Shown here: positions 1 to 9,739 of the stretch, piece after piece
Layout: the number at the start of each line of letters is the position of its first letter
How positions within the stretch are numbered: position 1 is the stretch's first letter
NCBI RefSeq assembly: GCF_000936425.1
Contig: NZ_AVFK01000018.1
Span: forward strand, 62,001 to 126,000
Reading direction: 5' to 3'
Length of the DNA stretch: 64,000 nt
From: Skermanella aerolata KACC 11604
GTDB taxonomy: Bacteria > Pseudomonadota > Alphaproteobacteria > Azospirillales > Azospirillaceae
Program-made: the position numbers and the translations under genes
Notes under the pieces: generated by a model
Database searches by the model: none
What the model was told of the DNA's origin: nothing
The model's input: the letters and a program-made list of their open reading frames with translations, nothing else

Positions 1-848
1 GCTACTTCGGATTGCCTCACGAAGGCGAGCCGGATCTCAGCCGCTGGCGCCGCATCGTCCACACCGTGCGCCAGCCCGAGGGCGAAGTGACCATCGCCGT
101 CGTCGGCAAGTACACCAGCCTGCTCGACAGCTACAAGTCGCTGGCGGAAGCGCTGGTCCACGGCGGCATCGCCAACAATGTCCGGGTCAAGCTGGACTGG
201 ATTGACGCCGAGATCTTCGAATCCGACGACGCGGTCCAGCATCTGGAGCATGTCCACGGCATCTTGGTGCCGGGCGGCTTCGGCGAGCGCGGGTCGGAAG
301 GCAAGATCCGGGCGGTTCAGTTCGCGCGCGAGCACAAGGTCCCGTATTTCGGCATCTGCTTCGGCATGCAGATGGCGGTGATCGAGGCGGCGCGGCATCT
401 GGCCGACATTCCCAACGCAGGCTCCACCGAATTCGGCCGCGACGTCGTCCCGGTCGTGGGCCTGATGACGGAATGGGCACGCGGCAACCAGACCGAGATT
501 CGCGGCGCCAACGACGATCTCGGCGGCACGATGCGGCTGGGAGCCTATCCCTGCCGGCTGATCGAAGGCTCCCGGGTCCGAGACATCTACGATTCGGAGC
601 TGATCAGCGAGCGCCACCGGCACCGCTACGAAGTGAACATCAACCTGCGTGGACAGTTGGAGTCTGCGGGGCTTCTGTTCTCCGGCCTGTCGCCGGACGG
701 CGCGCTGCCCGAAATCGTCGAACTGCCGGGCCATCCGTGGTTCGTCGGCGTCCAGTTCCATCCGGAATTGAAGTCGAAGCCGCTGAGCCCGCATCCTCTG
801 TTCATCGATTTCATTCGCGCCGCCATCGAGCAGAGCCGGCTGGTTTAA
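1..848 (+). CDS. pyrG: CTP synthase, C-terminal part (truncated by window edge)
   Basis: This is the C-terminal part of CTP synthase, which makes CTP from UTP, ATP and glutamine. The reading frame is open from the first base (codons begin at position 3), so the gene starts before the window. The visible part covers the end of the synthetase domain and the whole class I glutamine amidotransferase domain. The oxyanion motif PGGFGERG, the nucleophile in ICFGMQ (Cys codon at 357-359) and the His-Glu pair in GVQFHPE are all present. kdsA follows 45 bases downstream, and pyrG-kdsA-eno is a common alphaproteobacterial order. The amidotransferase domain is complete, so the call is very secure. Confidence 0.97.
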   Translation, partial: YFGLPHEGEPDLSRWRRIVHTVRQPEGEVTIAVVGKYTSLLDSYKSLAEALVHGGIANNVRVKLDWIDAEIFESDDAVQHLEHVHGILVPGGFGERGSEGKIRAVQFAREHKVPYFGICFGMQMAVIEAARHLADIPNAGSTEFGRDVVPVVGLMTEWARGNQTEIRGANDDLGGTMRLGAYPCRLIEGSRVRDIYDSELISERHRHRYEVNINLRGQLESAGLLFSGLSPDGALPEIVELPGHPWFVGVQFHPELKSKPLSPHPLFIDFIRAAIEQSRLV

Positions 849-893
849 TCCGGCCGGTCCTTCAGGGGCCGGTCTCGCAGGGAGGGTCGACTT

Positions 894-1745
894 ATGATAG
901 ACGCCACTACGCTGAACCGCACAGTAGAGGTCGGTCCGCTTTCCATCGCCAACGATCGGCCTTTCGTCCTGATTGCCGGCCCCTGTGCCCTGGAGAGCCG
1001 GGAGCACGCGCTGGAGACCAGCCACGCGTTGGTCGAGCTGACGCGCAAGCTCGGCATCGGCCTGATCTACAAGTCGTCCTTCGACAAGGCCAACCGCACT
1101 TCCCTGGGGAGCAACCGCGGCATCGGACTGGAGACCAGCCTGCCGATCCTGGCGGAAGTCCGCGAGACTTGGGGCTGTCCCGTCCTGACCGATATCCATC
1201 TGCCGGAGCAATGCGGTCCTGTCGCGGAAGCGGTCGATGTGCTCCAGATCCCCGCTTTCCTGTCCCGCCAGACCGACCTGTTGCTGGCCGCCGCCGAAAC
1301 CGGCAAGGCGATCAATGTCAAGAAAGGCCAGTTCCTGGCACCCTGGGACATGAAGAACGTCGCGTCCAAGCTCGCCAGCACCGGTAATCAGAAGATCCTG
1401 CTATGCGAGCGCGGCGTCAGTTTCGGCTACAACACCCTCGTTTCGGACATGCGGTCGATCCCGATCATGGCGCGCACAGGGTATCCCGTCGTGTTCGACG
1501 CCACGCACTCGGTCCAACAGCCGGGCGGGCAGGGTGAAACGTCGGGTGGCCAGCGGGAATTCGTACCCGTGCTGGCGCGCGCTGCCATCTCGATCGGTGT
1601 CGCCGCCGTCTTCATGGAAACGCACCAGGACCCGGACAAGGCGCCGAGCGACGGCCCCAACATGGTCTATCTGAAGAACCTGCCGGGCATCCTCGAGGCC
1701 TTGGTTCAGTTCGACCGTCTGGCTAAAGCCAATCCGCTGTTCTGA
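894..1745 (+). CDS. kdsA: 3-deoxy-8-phosphooctulonate synthase (KDO-8-P synthase)
   Basis: KdsA condenses phosphoenolpyruvate with arabinose 5-phosphate to give KDO-8-phosphate, the first committed step towards the lipopolysaccharide inner core; it acts in the cytoplasm. The 283-residue protein has the usual family length. It carries the DAHP/KDO-synthase signature AGPCALES near the N-terminus, the [13 protein letters not shown] segment and the [12 protein letters not shown] segment, where the family binds PEP. The ATG at 894 is preceded by a GGGAGGG ribosome binding site. It lies directly behind pyrG and was probably once contiguous with eno; two protease genes now separate them. Confidence 0.97.
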   Translation: MIDATTLNRTVEVGPLSIANDRPFVLIAGPCALESREHALETSHALVELTRKLGIGLIYKSSFDKANRTSLGSNRGIGLETSLPILAEVRETWGCPVLTDIHLPEQCGPVAEAVDVLQIPAFLSRQTDLLLAAAETGKAINVKKGQFLAPWDMKNVASKLASTGNQKILLCERGVSFGYNTLVSDMRSIPIMARTGYPVVFDATHSVQQPGGQGETSGGQREFVPVLARAAISIGVAAVFMETHQDPDKAPSDGPNMVYLKNLPGILEALVQFDRLAKANPLF

Positions 1746-1751
1746 TCGACT

Positions 1752-1776
1752 TTCGGGACATCGTTCATGTCCCGAA
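1752..1776 (+). terminator. Hairpin after kdsA
   Basis: A perfect 10-bp stem (TTCGGGACAT paired with ATGTCCCGAA) with a CGTTC loop lies 6 bases after the kdsA stop codon. No T-run follows, so it may act as a Rho-assisted or 3'-end-stabilising hairpin rather than a classical intrinsic terminator. It separates kdsA from the protease genes. Confidence 0.55.
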
Positions 1777-1863
1777 TAACCGCTCCGGCAATCAACTTGT
1801 CACTGCAATGCCCTGTCTCGACCGGCTAATCAAGGCGATCACCAACAGCGCCGAAGGTGGCCC

Positions 1864-3918
1864 ATGGCTGCACCACAGAAGGACTCGGCAGAGTCCATTG
1901 AACACGTGCCGGTGGCAAGTGCCGATGTCAGTGGGGCCGAAGCACTTCCCTACTACATAGCGGCGCTCCTGCCATCGGGAACTCCCCGTTGGAACGATCA
2001 GTCCAGTCTCGGCAGCCCGGCTACGGTCACTTACAGTTTCATGACCGCGTCGCCGGACTATGCCTGGTTCGACGATTCGTTCGGCTTCGCTCCGATGTCC
2101 GGCGTCCAGCAGGCTGCCGTGCGCGCCGCACTGGCGACATGGGCGGAAGTTGCCAACATCACGTTCAAGGAAGTGCCGGACGCGGGCAATGGCGGAGAGA
2201 TCAGGTTCGGGACCAACAACCAGAACGGCGCCAGCGGCGGCTACACCTACTTCCCCAATTCCGACCCGGCCGGCGGTGACGTCTACATCGCGAACGACCA
2301 GGAATCCAACAAGAACCCGGAGCCCGGCAACTGGGGGTATCATACTCTCGTCCACGAAATCGGCCATGCGATCGGGCTGAAGCATCCAGGCGACTACGAT
2401 GCCCATGGCGGCGGAGCAGAAGGTCCCTTCCTGCCGACGGCCGAGGACAACCACCAGTTCACGACGATGTCGTATACCACTCAGCCGTGGACCAACTACG
2501 GCACCTACGGTGCCGCGCCGGCACTCTATGACGTCGCGGCGATCCAGCATCTCTATGGCGCCAACCTGAAGACTCGGCCGGGCGACGACGTCTACCAGCT
2601 ATCGAATACGGAAACCGCCTTCACGAAGGTGATCTGGGACGGCGCCGGCTCCGATACGCTGGACGTGGGCGCCCAGACACGCGGCGCAACCATCGACCTG
2701 CGGGAAGGGGCGTTCAGTTCGATCGGAACCAATGGTGCCGGTGGCGCCGCCGTGAACAACGTGTCGATCGCCTACGGAGCCAGTATCGGCAACGCCAACG
2801 GCGGCAGCGGCGACGATACGATCACCGGCAATGCCCTTGCCAACCGCCTCAACGGCGGGGCCGGCAATGACAAATTGTACGGCCTCACCGGCAAGGACAC
2901 CTTCGACGGCGGTCCGGGCAGCGACGTCATCGACGGCGGGGAGGGGCCGGATACCGCCCTCTGGTCAAGCCCGCGCAACGCCTATGCCATTTCCCTGAAT
3001 GCCAATGCCGACGACACCGTTGCGGATTCCTCGGGAACCGACCGGATCGTCGGGAACTCGGTCGAGCATTTCGTCTTCGTGGACGGGGAGTACGTCACCG
3101 ACACCGCCAGCACCGCGGCGCAAGTCTATCGGCTGTACGGCGCCACCCTCGGGCGGGAACCGGATGCCGGCGGAATGAAGGGGTGGGTCGGCGCCATCGA
3201 CTCCGGCTCGCTGACGCTCAACCAAACAGTCGCCGGATTCACCGGTTCACCGGAGTTCACCGGCCGCTACGGCAATCCGGAAGACGCGGGCTTCATTACC
3301 CTGCTGTACCGGAACGTTCTGGGGCGGGAGCCCGATGCGCCCGGAATGCAGACCTGGACGACCGCGCTTGGCGGTGGCGAGAGCCGGTCCGATGTCGTGC
3401 TCGATTTCTCCGAGTCAGCGGAAAACATCAACCGGACGAGCCCGGGCGTCGAACAGGGCTTGTGGCTTCGCGACGATACGGCGGCCCAGGTAGCGCGTCT
3501 CTACCATACGACCCTGGATCGGCTGCCGGACGCGGAGGGACTGGTCACCTGGACCAATGCCCTGCGCAACGGCGACACGCTTCTGGGAATTTCGGACGAT
3601 TTTACCGGCTCTCCGGAGTTCATCGCGCGTTACGGCACGCTGGATAACTCCGGCTTCACGACGCTTCTCTACAACAACGTGCTGGGCCGTCAGCCGGACA
3701 GTTCCGGTCTGGCCGCATGGACGGAGTCGATCGATTCCGGAAGGCCACGGGCCGAAGTCGTCATAGGGTTCTCGGAGTCCGCCGAGCATCAGAGCCAGCG
3801 CGCGCCCTATATCGACGATGGAATCATGCTTGAAGGCCAAGCCCAGGGCGGGCAGGTGGAAACGGCCGGCGTGGCGCAATCCGCTACTGCGCCAGGCGAC
3901 TGGCTGTTCGGAGCCTAA
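1864..3918 (+). CDS. Serralysin-like M10 metalloprotease with RTX repeats and DUF4214 tail
   Basis: This is a predicted secreted zinc endopeptidase of the M10 serralysin type, 684 residues. The zinc-binding motif HEIGHAIGLKH is at residues 164-174, followed by a Met-turn (TTMSYT) near residue 201. Calcium-binding RTX nonapeptides (GGSGDDTI, GGAGNDKL, GGPGSDVI) span about 313-366. The tail, about 415-650, holds tandem DUF4214-type repeats marked by LGREPDAGGM, FTGSPEF, LYRNVLGREPD and LYNNVLGRQPD. There is no Sec signal peptide, as expected for a type I secretion substrate; no ABC/MFP exporter is in the window. The gene below at 4206 is its paralogue. The ATG at 1864 follows a weak GAAGGTGG ribosome binding site. 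What it cleaves cannot be told. Confidence 0.9.
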   Translation: MAAPQKDSAESIEHVPVASADVSGAEALPYYIAALLPSGTPRWNDQSSLGSPATVTYSFMTASPDYAWFDDSFGFAPMSGVQQAAVRAALATWAEVANITFKEVPDAGNGGEIRFGTNNQNGASGGYTYFPNSDPAGGDVYIANDQESNKNPEPGNWGYHTLVHEIGHAIGLKHPGDYDAHGGGAEGPFLPTAEDNHQFTTMSYTTQPWTNYGTYGAAPALYDVAAIQHLYGANLKTRPGDDVYQLSNTETAFTKVIWDGAGSDTLDVGAQTRGATIDLREGAFSSIGTNGAGGAAVNNVSIAYGASIGNANGGSGDDTITGNALANRLNGGAGNDKLYGLTGKDTFDGGPGSDVIDGGEGPDTALWSSPRNAYAISLNANADDTVADSSGTDRIVGNSVEHFVFVDGEYVTDTASTAAQVYRLYGATLGREPDAGGMKGWVGAIDSGSLTLNQTVAGFTGSPEFTGRYGNPEDAGFITLLYRNVLGREPDAPGMQTWTTALGGGESRSDVVLDFSESAENINRTSPGVEQGLWLRDDTAAQVARLYHTTLDRLPDAEGLVTWTNALRNGDTLLGISDDFTGSPEFIARYGTLDNSGFTTLLYNNVLGRQPDSSGLAAWTESIDSGRPRAEVVIGFSESAEHQSQRAPYIDDGIMLEGQAQGGQVETAGVAQSATAPGDWLFGA

Positions 3919-3941
3919 GCGTTTCCCCCATCGGCTTACGC

Positions 3942-3967
3942 GCCGCTCCCGATAAAAGGGGAGCGGC
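3942..3967 (+). terminator. Hairpin after first RTX protease
   Basis: A 9-bp stem (GCCGCTCCC with GGGAGCGGC) and an A-rich loop lie shortly after the stop of the first protease gene. There is no long T-run. The remaining spacer up to 4205 becomes clearly AT-rich from about 4050 and probably holds the promoter of the second protease gene; I see no ORF in it. Confidence 0.5.
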
Positions 3968-4205
3968 CGCTTGGCGTGTGGCCTGACAACAACTTGTCAG
4001 TTTCGATATAGCTTCAGCGACCGGGGCAATCAGGACCAACGTCTGGCCTCTGGTGTATGACGTTAAAAAATTCCCGCATTAAGGGTATGAGCGTCATAGT
4101 AGCGCATGTTCTACTTAAAAGCAGCATTCTTCATCGAATATGCTTATAAATCGCTCGAATTATCAGAGAATTAATAGCAAATTCAGTCCATCTTAGGATG
4201 CTTCG

Positions 4206-6605
4206 ATGTCGACTTCGGCTTGTAATGCGATTGATGCTATCGAGGCTGTAGATCCTGATCCAGCCCATTTTACGATCGATCCCTCGCTTGGATGTACATG
4301 CGGGTCCTGCGACGGGGAACACACGGAGCATGGCGTATACATGCCTCAAGGGCTGGCCAGCTCCGGTGCCGACGGCACGGTGCGCTCCTATGTGTCAGCG
4401 CTACTGCCGTCCAGCACTCCTCGCTGGAACGCAGCATCAGCCATCGGAACTGCCGTCAACGTCACCTTCAGCTTCATGACGCAGGCGCCGTACTATGCAA
4501 GCTGGAATGACAGTTATGCGTTCGCGCCGCTGTCGGAGGTACAGAAATCTGCGGCACGCGCAGCTTTGGCGACTTGGTCCGATGTAGCCAACATCACATT
4601 TACTGAAGTCTCGGATGCTGATGCCGGAGGATCGATCCGCTTTGGTACCAATTATCAGACTAACAGTGCTGCGTATGCTTATTACCCAACTTCTTCCAGT
4701 GGCATCGGCGGCGATGTTTTCCTTTCGAGATACTCCGACATTAACTCCTCTCCGTCGCCCGGTGATGCGGGATTCAGTGTTCTGGTGCATGAAATCGGAC
4801 ATGCCATTGGTTTGAAGCATCCTGGGAACTACAATACCGGCGGTGGAGGAACGGAAGGCCCTTACCTATCCTATAATCAAGACAATAAGCGATACACAAT
4901 CATGTCTTACAATAGGCAGTCGCTATCTGATTATAACGTTTATGGGTCTGCTCCTGCTCTTTACGATGTAGCAGCTGTTCAATATCTGTATGGAGCCAGG
5001 ACAAGCGTCAGACAGAATGATAATAGATATCTATTCTCTAATATGACGACGCCGTTCACTGAAGTCATATGGGATGGAGGCGGCAATGACACTATCGACG
5101 CAACTGCACAAATCCAAAACGTCAAGATTAATTTGAATCAAGGGACATTTAGTTCGATTGGAGTGTATTCGTCGTCCAACGGTTATATTCGTGTTCTAAT
5201 GTCTCCCGCGACAGACAACGTGTCCATTGCTTACGGTACCGATATCGAGAATGCCGTAGGGGGAAGCGGCTCTGATACCATAACGGGCAACAGTCTCAAC
5301 AATACTCTGTCGGGCGGATCGGGAGGCGATACCCTGAGCGGGGCAAATGGTGATGACATCGTCAATGGCGATGCTGGAGCCGATCGCCTACATGGCGGAC
5401 TCGGAAACGATCTTCTATCAGGCGGAGCCGACGCGGATTATCTACACGGGGAAGACGGGAACGATACTCTCGACGGCGGTGCCGGCGGCGATGTTCTGTA
5501 CGGTGGCGCCGGTATCGACACGGCGGTATGGCACCTTCCACGCACCAGCTACAAAACGATCAGCATAGGGTCCGGCACGAATAACTATGTCTATGATGGT
5601 TCTGACTATGATTACTGTTACGATAACTCGATCGAGTACTATAAATTCACCGATGGAACGCTGACGGCAAGCAACACCGGCACGGCAGCACAGGTCTACC
5701 GTCTTTATGGGGCCGCATTGGGCCGAACGCCGGACAACAGCGGCTTGAAGAATTGGGTGTCGACCATCGAGGCCGGCGCCATGACGTTGAAGCAGGCCGT
5801 CTCGGGGTTCACCAACTCGACCGAGTTCCTCAACCGGTACGGCAGCCCGGATAACACGACATTCGTCACTCTCCTGTACAAGAACGTCCTTGGCCGGACA
5901 CCCGATGCCGGTGGGCTTACGAACTGGACCAACGCGCTTGCTGCTGGGATGAGCCGTGCCGATGCCGTCCTGGGATTCTCGGAATCGGTCGAGGACATGG
6001 AAAAATCCAAGGCCACAGTCGAGAAAGGCTTGTGGCTGAGCGACGATAACGCGGCCAAGGTCGCGCGGCTTTACCATACGACGTTGAACAGACTGCCGGA
6101 GGCAGGGGGACTGGAAAACTGGACCGCAGCACTCAGAAGCGGTTCCTCACTGCTTCAGATCACCGACGGCTTTACCGGATCGGCGGAGTTCCAGCAGAAA
6201 TATGGCAGCCTGAACGATGTGGCCTTCGTAACGCTCCTGTACAACAATGTCCTCGGCAGGGGTCCCGACGGTGCCGGGTTGGCGAACTGGACCGGTGCGC
6301 TCCGGGCTGGCAGCACACGCGCCAGTGTAGTCGTAGGTTTCTCGGAGTCCGATGAACACATCACCAAGCGTGCCTCTTACATCGATGACGGTATCAAGCT
6401 CTATGGCTCAGGACCGGTCGGCGCGCAGGCGATGTCGGCCGACGACGGCGCCTTCTATGCCGATCCGGCATCGCCGTCATTCAACGATGCGGTCGCCCAA
6501 CTCGGCCTGTTGACTCAGACCACCTTGTCCGAGCTACCCGCTCTCGCCACCGGTTTTGTCTCGGAACCCGACGTTCAGCCCGGCATCCTCGCGAGTGCGG
6601 CGTGA
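4206..6605 (+). CDS. Second serralysin-like M10 metalloprotease with RTX repeats and DUF4214 tail
   Basis: This 799-residue paralogue of the preceding gene is another predicted type I-secreted zinc protease. The zinc motif HEIGHAIGLKH is at residues 195-205. The RTX block is longer, about residues 352-440, with nonapeptides such as GGLGNDLL, GEDGNDTL and GGAGGDVL. The DUF4214 repeats run from about 490 to 735 (LYGAALGRTPDNSGL, LYKNVLGRTPDAGGL, LYNNVLGRGPDGAGL). The N-terminus carries an unusual cysteine cluster CTCGSC (Cys30, Cys32, Cys35) that the paralogue lacks. Bases up to about 5650 are much AT-richer than the rest: the 60 bases from 4981 are 22/60 GC, while 2581-2640 in the paralogue are 34/60. 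The DUF4214 part has normal host composition. This suggests a mosaic origin. Confidence 0.9.
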   Translation: MSTSACNAIDAIEAVDPDPAHFTIDPSLGCTCGSCDGEHTEHGVYMPQGLASSGADGTVRSYVSALLPSSTPRWNAASAIGTAVNVTFSFMTQAPYYASWNDSYAFAPLSEVQKSAARAALATWSDVANITFTEVSDADAGGSIRFGTNYQTNSAAYAYYPTSSSGIGGDVFLSRYSDINSSPSPGDAGFSVLVHEIGHAIGLKHPGNYNTGGGGTEGPYLSYNQDNKRYTIMSYNRQSLSDYNVYGSAPALYDVAAVQYLYGARTSVRQNDNRYLFSNMTTPFTEVIWDGGGNDTIDATAQIQNVKINLNQGTFSSIGVYSSSNGYIRVLMSPATDNVSIAYGTDIENAVGGSGSDTITGNSLNNTLSGGSGGDTLSGANGDDIVNGDAGADRLHGGLGNDLLSGGADADYLHGEDGNDTLDGGAGGDVLYGGAGIDTAVWHLPRTSYKTISIGSGTNNYVYDGSDYDYCYDNSIEYYKFTDGTLTASNTGTAAQVYRLYGAALGRTPDNSGLKNWVSTIEAGAMTLKQAVSGFTNSTEFLNRYGSPDNTTFVTLLYKNVLGRTPDAGGLTNWTNALAAGMSRADAVLGFSESVEDMEKSKATVEKGLWLSDDNAAKVARLYHTTLNRLPEAGGLENWTAALRSGSSLLQITDGFTGSAEFQQKYGSLNDVAFVTLLYNNVLGRGPDGAGLANWTGALRAGSTRASVVVGFSESDEHITKRASYIDDGIKLYGSGPVGAQAMSADDGAFYADPASPSFNDAVAQLGLLTQTTLSELPALATGFVSEPDVQPGILASAA

Positions 6606-6638
6606 TAGTCCCGCCGGGACGTATCCCACGCTGTTTCC

Positions 6639-6667
6639 TTGATAACCCGGTATTTGGCGCTTATGAC
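6639..6667 (+). promoter_or_regulatory. Possible sigma-70 promoter of eno
   Basis: TTGATA (6639-6644) and TATGAC (6662-6667) are separated by 17 bases and lie about 40 bases upstream of the eno start codon. This fits a housekeeping promoter. It was identified by eye only, and alphaproteobacterial promoters are often degenerate. Confidence 0.35.
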
Positions 6668-6689
6668 TTGCCGGCGATAAAGCCAATAA

Positions 6690-7985
<1,296 letters not shown>

Positions 7986-8033
7986 TCCTGCAACCTTTTT
8001 CGGCCCTCGTTGCCCAATCGATAGTTTTCATTT

Positions 8034-8067
8034 GACGCGGTGGAATTCTTCGTGATTCCATCGCGTC
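8034..8067 (+). promoter_or_regulatory. Strong hairpin directly abutting the start codon of the ftsB-like gene
   Basis: A 13-bp stem (GACGCGGTGGAAT with ATTCCATCGCGTC, one G-T wobble) with an 8-base loop ends at the base just before the ATG at 8068. No Shine-Dalgarno sequence lies between stem and start. It could be the eno terminator, although no T-run follows, or a structure that limits translation of the downstream gene. Confidence 0.55.
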
Positions 8068-8433
8068 ATGACTGCAATCGACCATGTAAGAGACGCACTC
8101 GGCCGTGCCCTGCGTCAGACGATCGGCCCCGCCATCGGCGCCGCGATCGTCGGCTATTTCGCGTATCACGCGATCCAGGGTGATCGTGGCCTGATTGCGC
8201 TGTCCCATCTACAGAACGAGATCCAGCAGGCGGAGGCGGTCCTTGCCCAGGTGAGGGGCGAGCGCACCGACCTGGAGCAGCGCGCCTCGCTGTTGAAGCG
8301 TGATCATCTCGATCCCGACATGTTGGATGAGCGGGCTCGCGCGGTGCTGAATTACAGCCATCCCGACGACGTCATCATTCTCGTACCGCGTAGCAGCGTT
8401 GCGCCGCCGGTCATAGCGGGCCAGCCGAAATAG
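8068..8433 (+). CDS. FtsB/DivIC-family septum formation initiator protein
   Basis: This small bitopic membrane protein of 121 residues fits the FtsB/DivIC family, which bridges periplasmic divisome proteins (FtsL and FtsQ in Escherichia coli). A short cytoplasmic N-terminus is followed by one membrane segment (about 20-36, GAAIVGYFAYHAI). A coiled coil follows (about 42-75, LSHLQNEIQQAEAVLAQVRGE) and then the conserved LDPDMLDERARAVLNYSHPDDVIIL segment. Alphaproteobacteria typically carry this gene between eno and pdhA, as here. No clear ribosome binding site precedes the ATG; a strong hairpin occupies that position. Confidence 0.85.
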   Translation: MTAIDHVRDALGRALRQTIGPAIGAAIVGYFAYHAIQGDRGLIALSHLQNEIQQAEAVLAQVRGERTDLEQRASLLKRDHLDPDMLDERARAVLNYSHPDDVIILVPRSSVAPPVIAGQPK

Positions 8434-8466
8434 ATAGGGCGGCGAAAACGCAAGTGTTGCCATGCG

Positions 8467-8604
8467 CTTAACTAAATCCCGGTTAAGACGAAATTCGCTT
8501 TAGATAACAAGGAATTGCGAGCATTTATCTTGCGTCGTGCGCTCTACGGCGTTAGTTCTATCCCGAGCAAGAGCCTGGGCGGGACGGCAATGACCGATCC
8601 CGCC
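8467..8604 (+). promoter_or_regulatory. Leader of the pdh operon with two inverted repeats
   Basis: The 189-base gap before pdhA holds no gene but two small inverted repeats. CTTAAC/GTTAAG (8467-8487, 9-base spacer) sits in an AT-rich patch and could be an operator. GGCGGGA/TCCCGCC (8578-8604) lies just upstream of the pdhA ribosome binding site (GGGAGGAG at 8612-8619) and could affect translation or early termination. No regulator can be assigned. Confidence 0.3.
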
Positions 8605-8622
8605 TAACATCGGGAGGAGCAC

Positions 8623-9630
8623 TTGGCTACGTCCAGACGTCGCAAGCCACAGGCAGACGAAACCCCTCAGTATTCAACCGAACAACTGCTCAAATACTAC
8701 CGCGAAATGCTGCTGATCCGCCGCTTCGAAGAGAAGGCCGGGCAGATGTACGGCATGGGCCTGATCGGCGGCTTCTGCCACCTGTATATCGGCCAGGAAG
8801 CGGTAGTCGTGGGCATGCAGAACGCTCTGATCCCCGGCGACAGCATCATCACCAGCTACCGTGACCACGGCCACATGCTGGCCACCGACATGGACCCCAA
8901 GGGCGTCATGGCGGAGCTGACGGGTCGCAGCGGCGGCTATTCCAAGGGCAAGGGCGGCTCGATGCACATGTTCAGCCGCGAGAAGAAGTTCTTCGGCGGC
9001 CACGGCATCGTCGCGGCCCAGGTGCCGATCGGCACCGGCCTCGCCTTCGGGCACAAGTACACCCAGGACGGCAACATCAACGTCTGTTATCTCGGCGACG
9101 GCGCCATCAACCAGGGGCAGGTCTACGAGAGCTTCAACATGGCGGCTCTCTGGAAGCTCCCGGTCGTCTACGTGATCGAGAACAACAAGTACGCGATGGG
9201 CACCTCGCAGCATCGCGCTTCCGCCGGCGAGCTGTGCGAGCGCGGCAGCGCTTATGGCATTCCCGGCCATGTCGTCGACGGCATGAGCGTGCTGGCCGTC
9301 AAGGAAGCCTCGGAAAAGGCCGTCGCCCATGCCCGCGAAGGCAGCGGTCCGGTCATCCTCGAGATGAAGACCTATCGCTACCGCGGCCATTCCATGTCCG
9401 ATCCGGCCAAGTACCGCACCAAGGAAGAAGTCACCAAGATGCGGACGGAAATGGACCCGATCGACAACCTCAAGAAGCTGATCCTGGAAAACGGTTCGGC
9501 CGACGAGGATGCGCTGAAGACGATCGACCGGGACATCAAGAACATCGTGGCCGAGGCCGCGGATTTCGCGACGCAGAGCCCGGAGCCCGATCCCGCGGAG
9601 CTTTGGACAGACATCCTGATCGAAGCCTAA
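8623..9630 (+). CDS. pdhA: Pyruvate dehydrogenase E1 component, alpha subunit
   Basis: PdhA and PdhB form the thiamine-diphosphate-dependent E1 enzyme that decarboxylates pyruvate and passes the acetyl group to lipoyl groups. The 335-residue protein has YREMLLIRRFEEKAGQMYG near the start, the ThDP-binding motif beginning GDGAINQG and ending ENNKYAMG, and the phosphorylation-loop-like YRYRGHSMSDPAKYR. The start is TTG at 8623, supported by a strong GGGAGGAG ribosome binding site 3-4 bases upstream and by no better ATG. It is the first gene of pdhA-pdhB-pdhC-lpdA. Confidence 0.96.
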   Translation: MATSRRRKPQADETPQYSTEQLLKYYREMLLIRRFEEKAGQMYGMGLIGGFCHLYIGQEAVVVGMQNALIPGDSIITSYRDHGHMLATDMDPKGVMAELTGRSGGYSKGKGGSMHMFSREKKFFGGHGIVAAQVPIGTGLAFGHKYTQDGNINVCYLGDGAINQGQVYESFNMAALWKLPVVYVIENNKYAMGTSQHRASAGELCERGSAYGIPGHVVDGMSVLAVKEASEKAVAHAREGSGPVILEMKTYRYRGHSMSDPAKYRTKEEVTKMRTEMDPIDNLKKLILENGSADEDALKTIDRDIKNIVAEAADFATQSPEPDPAELWTDILIEA

Positions 9631-9654
9631 CGCAACATCAGCTTGAGGCCATCG

Positions 9655-9682
9655 GGCGGCGCGCAATGTTTGGTGCGCCGCC
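9655..9682 (+). promoter_or_regulatory. GC-rich hairpin in the pdhA-pdhB spacer
   Basis: GGCGGCGCGC pairs with GTGCGCCGCC (one wobble) around an 8-base loop within the 109-base spacer. A similar hairpin sits in the next spacer of the same operon. No T-run follows, so transcript processing or stabilisation is more likely than termination. Confidence 0.45.
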
Positions 9683-9739
9683 TCTCCCTCTGTGGCCCGC
9701 AGAAGGCCGCGACTGGGGATTGGTGCCGGAGGAACTGGA

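Noticed and set aside
1792..2550. Long minus-strand ORF opposite the first RTX protease
   Set aside because: It is an antisense shadow of a clear M10 metalloprotease and has no family features; high-GC genes commonly give long antisense frames.
8467..8487. Possible CtrA-type site in TTAA spacing upstream of pdhA
   Set aside because: The two TTAA parts are separated by 11 bases, not the 7 expected for CtrA; only an inverted repeat remains.
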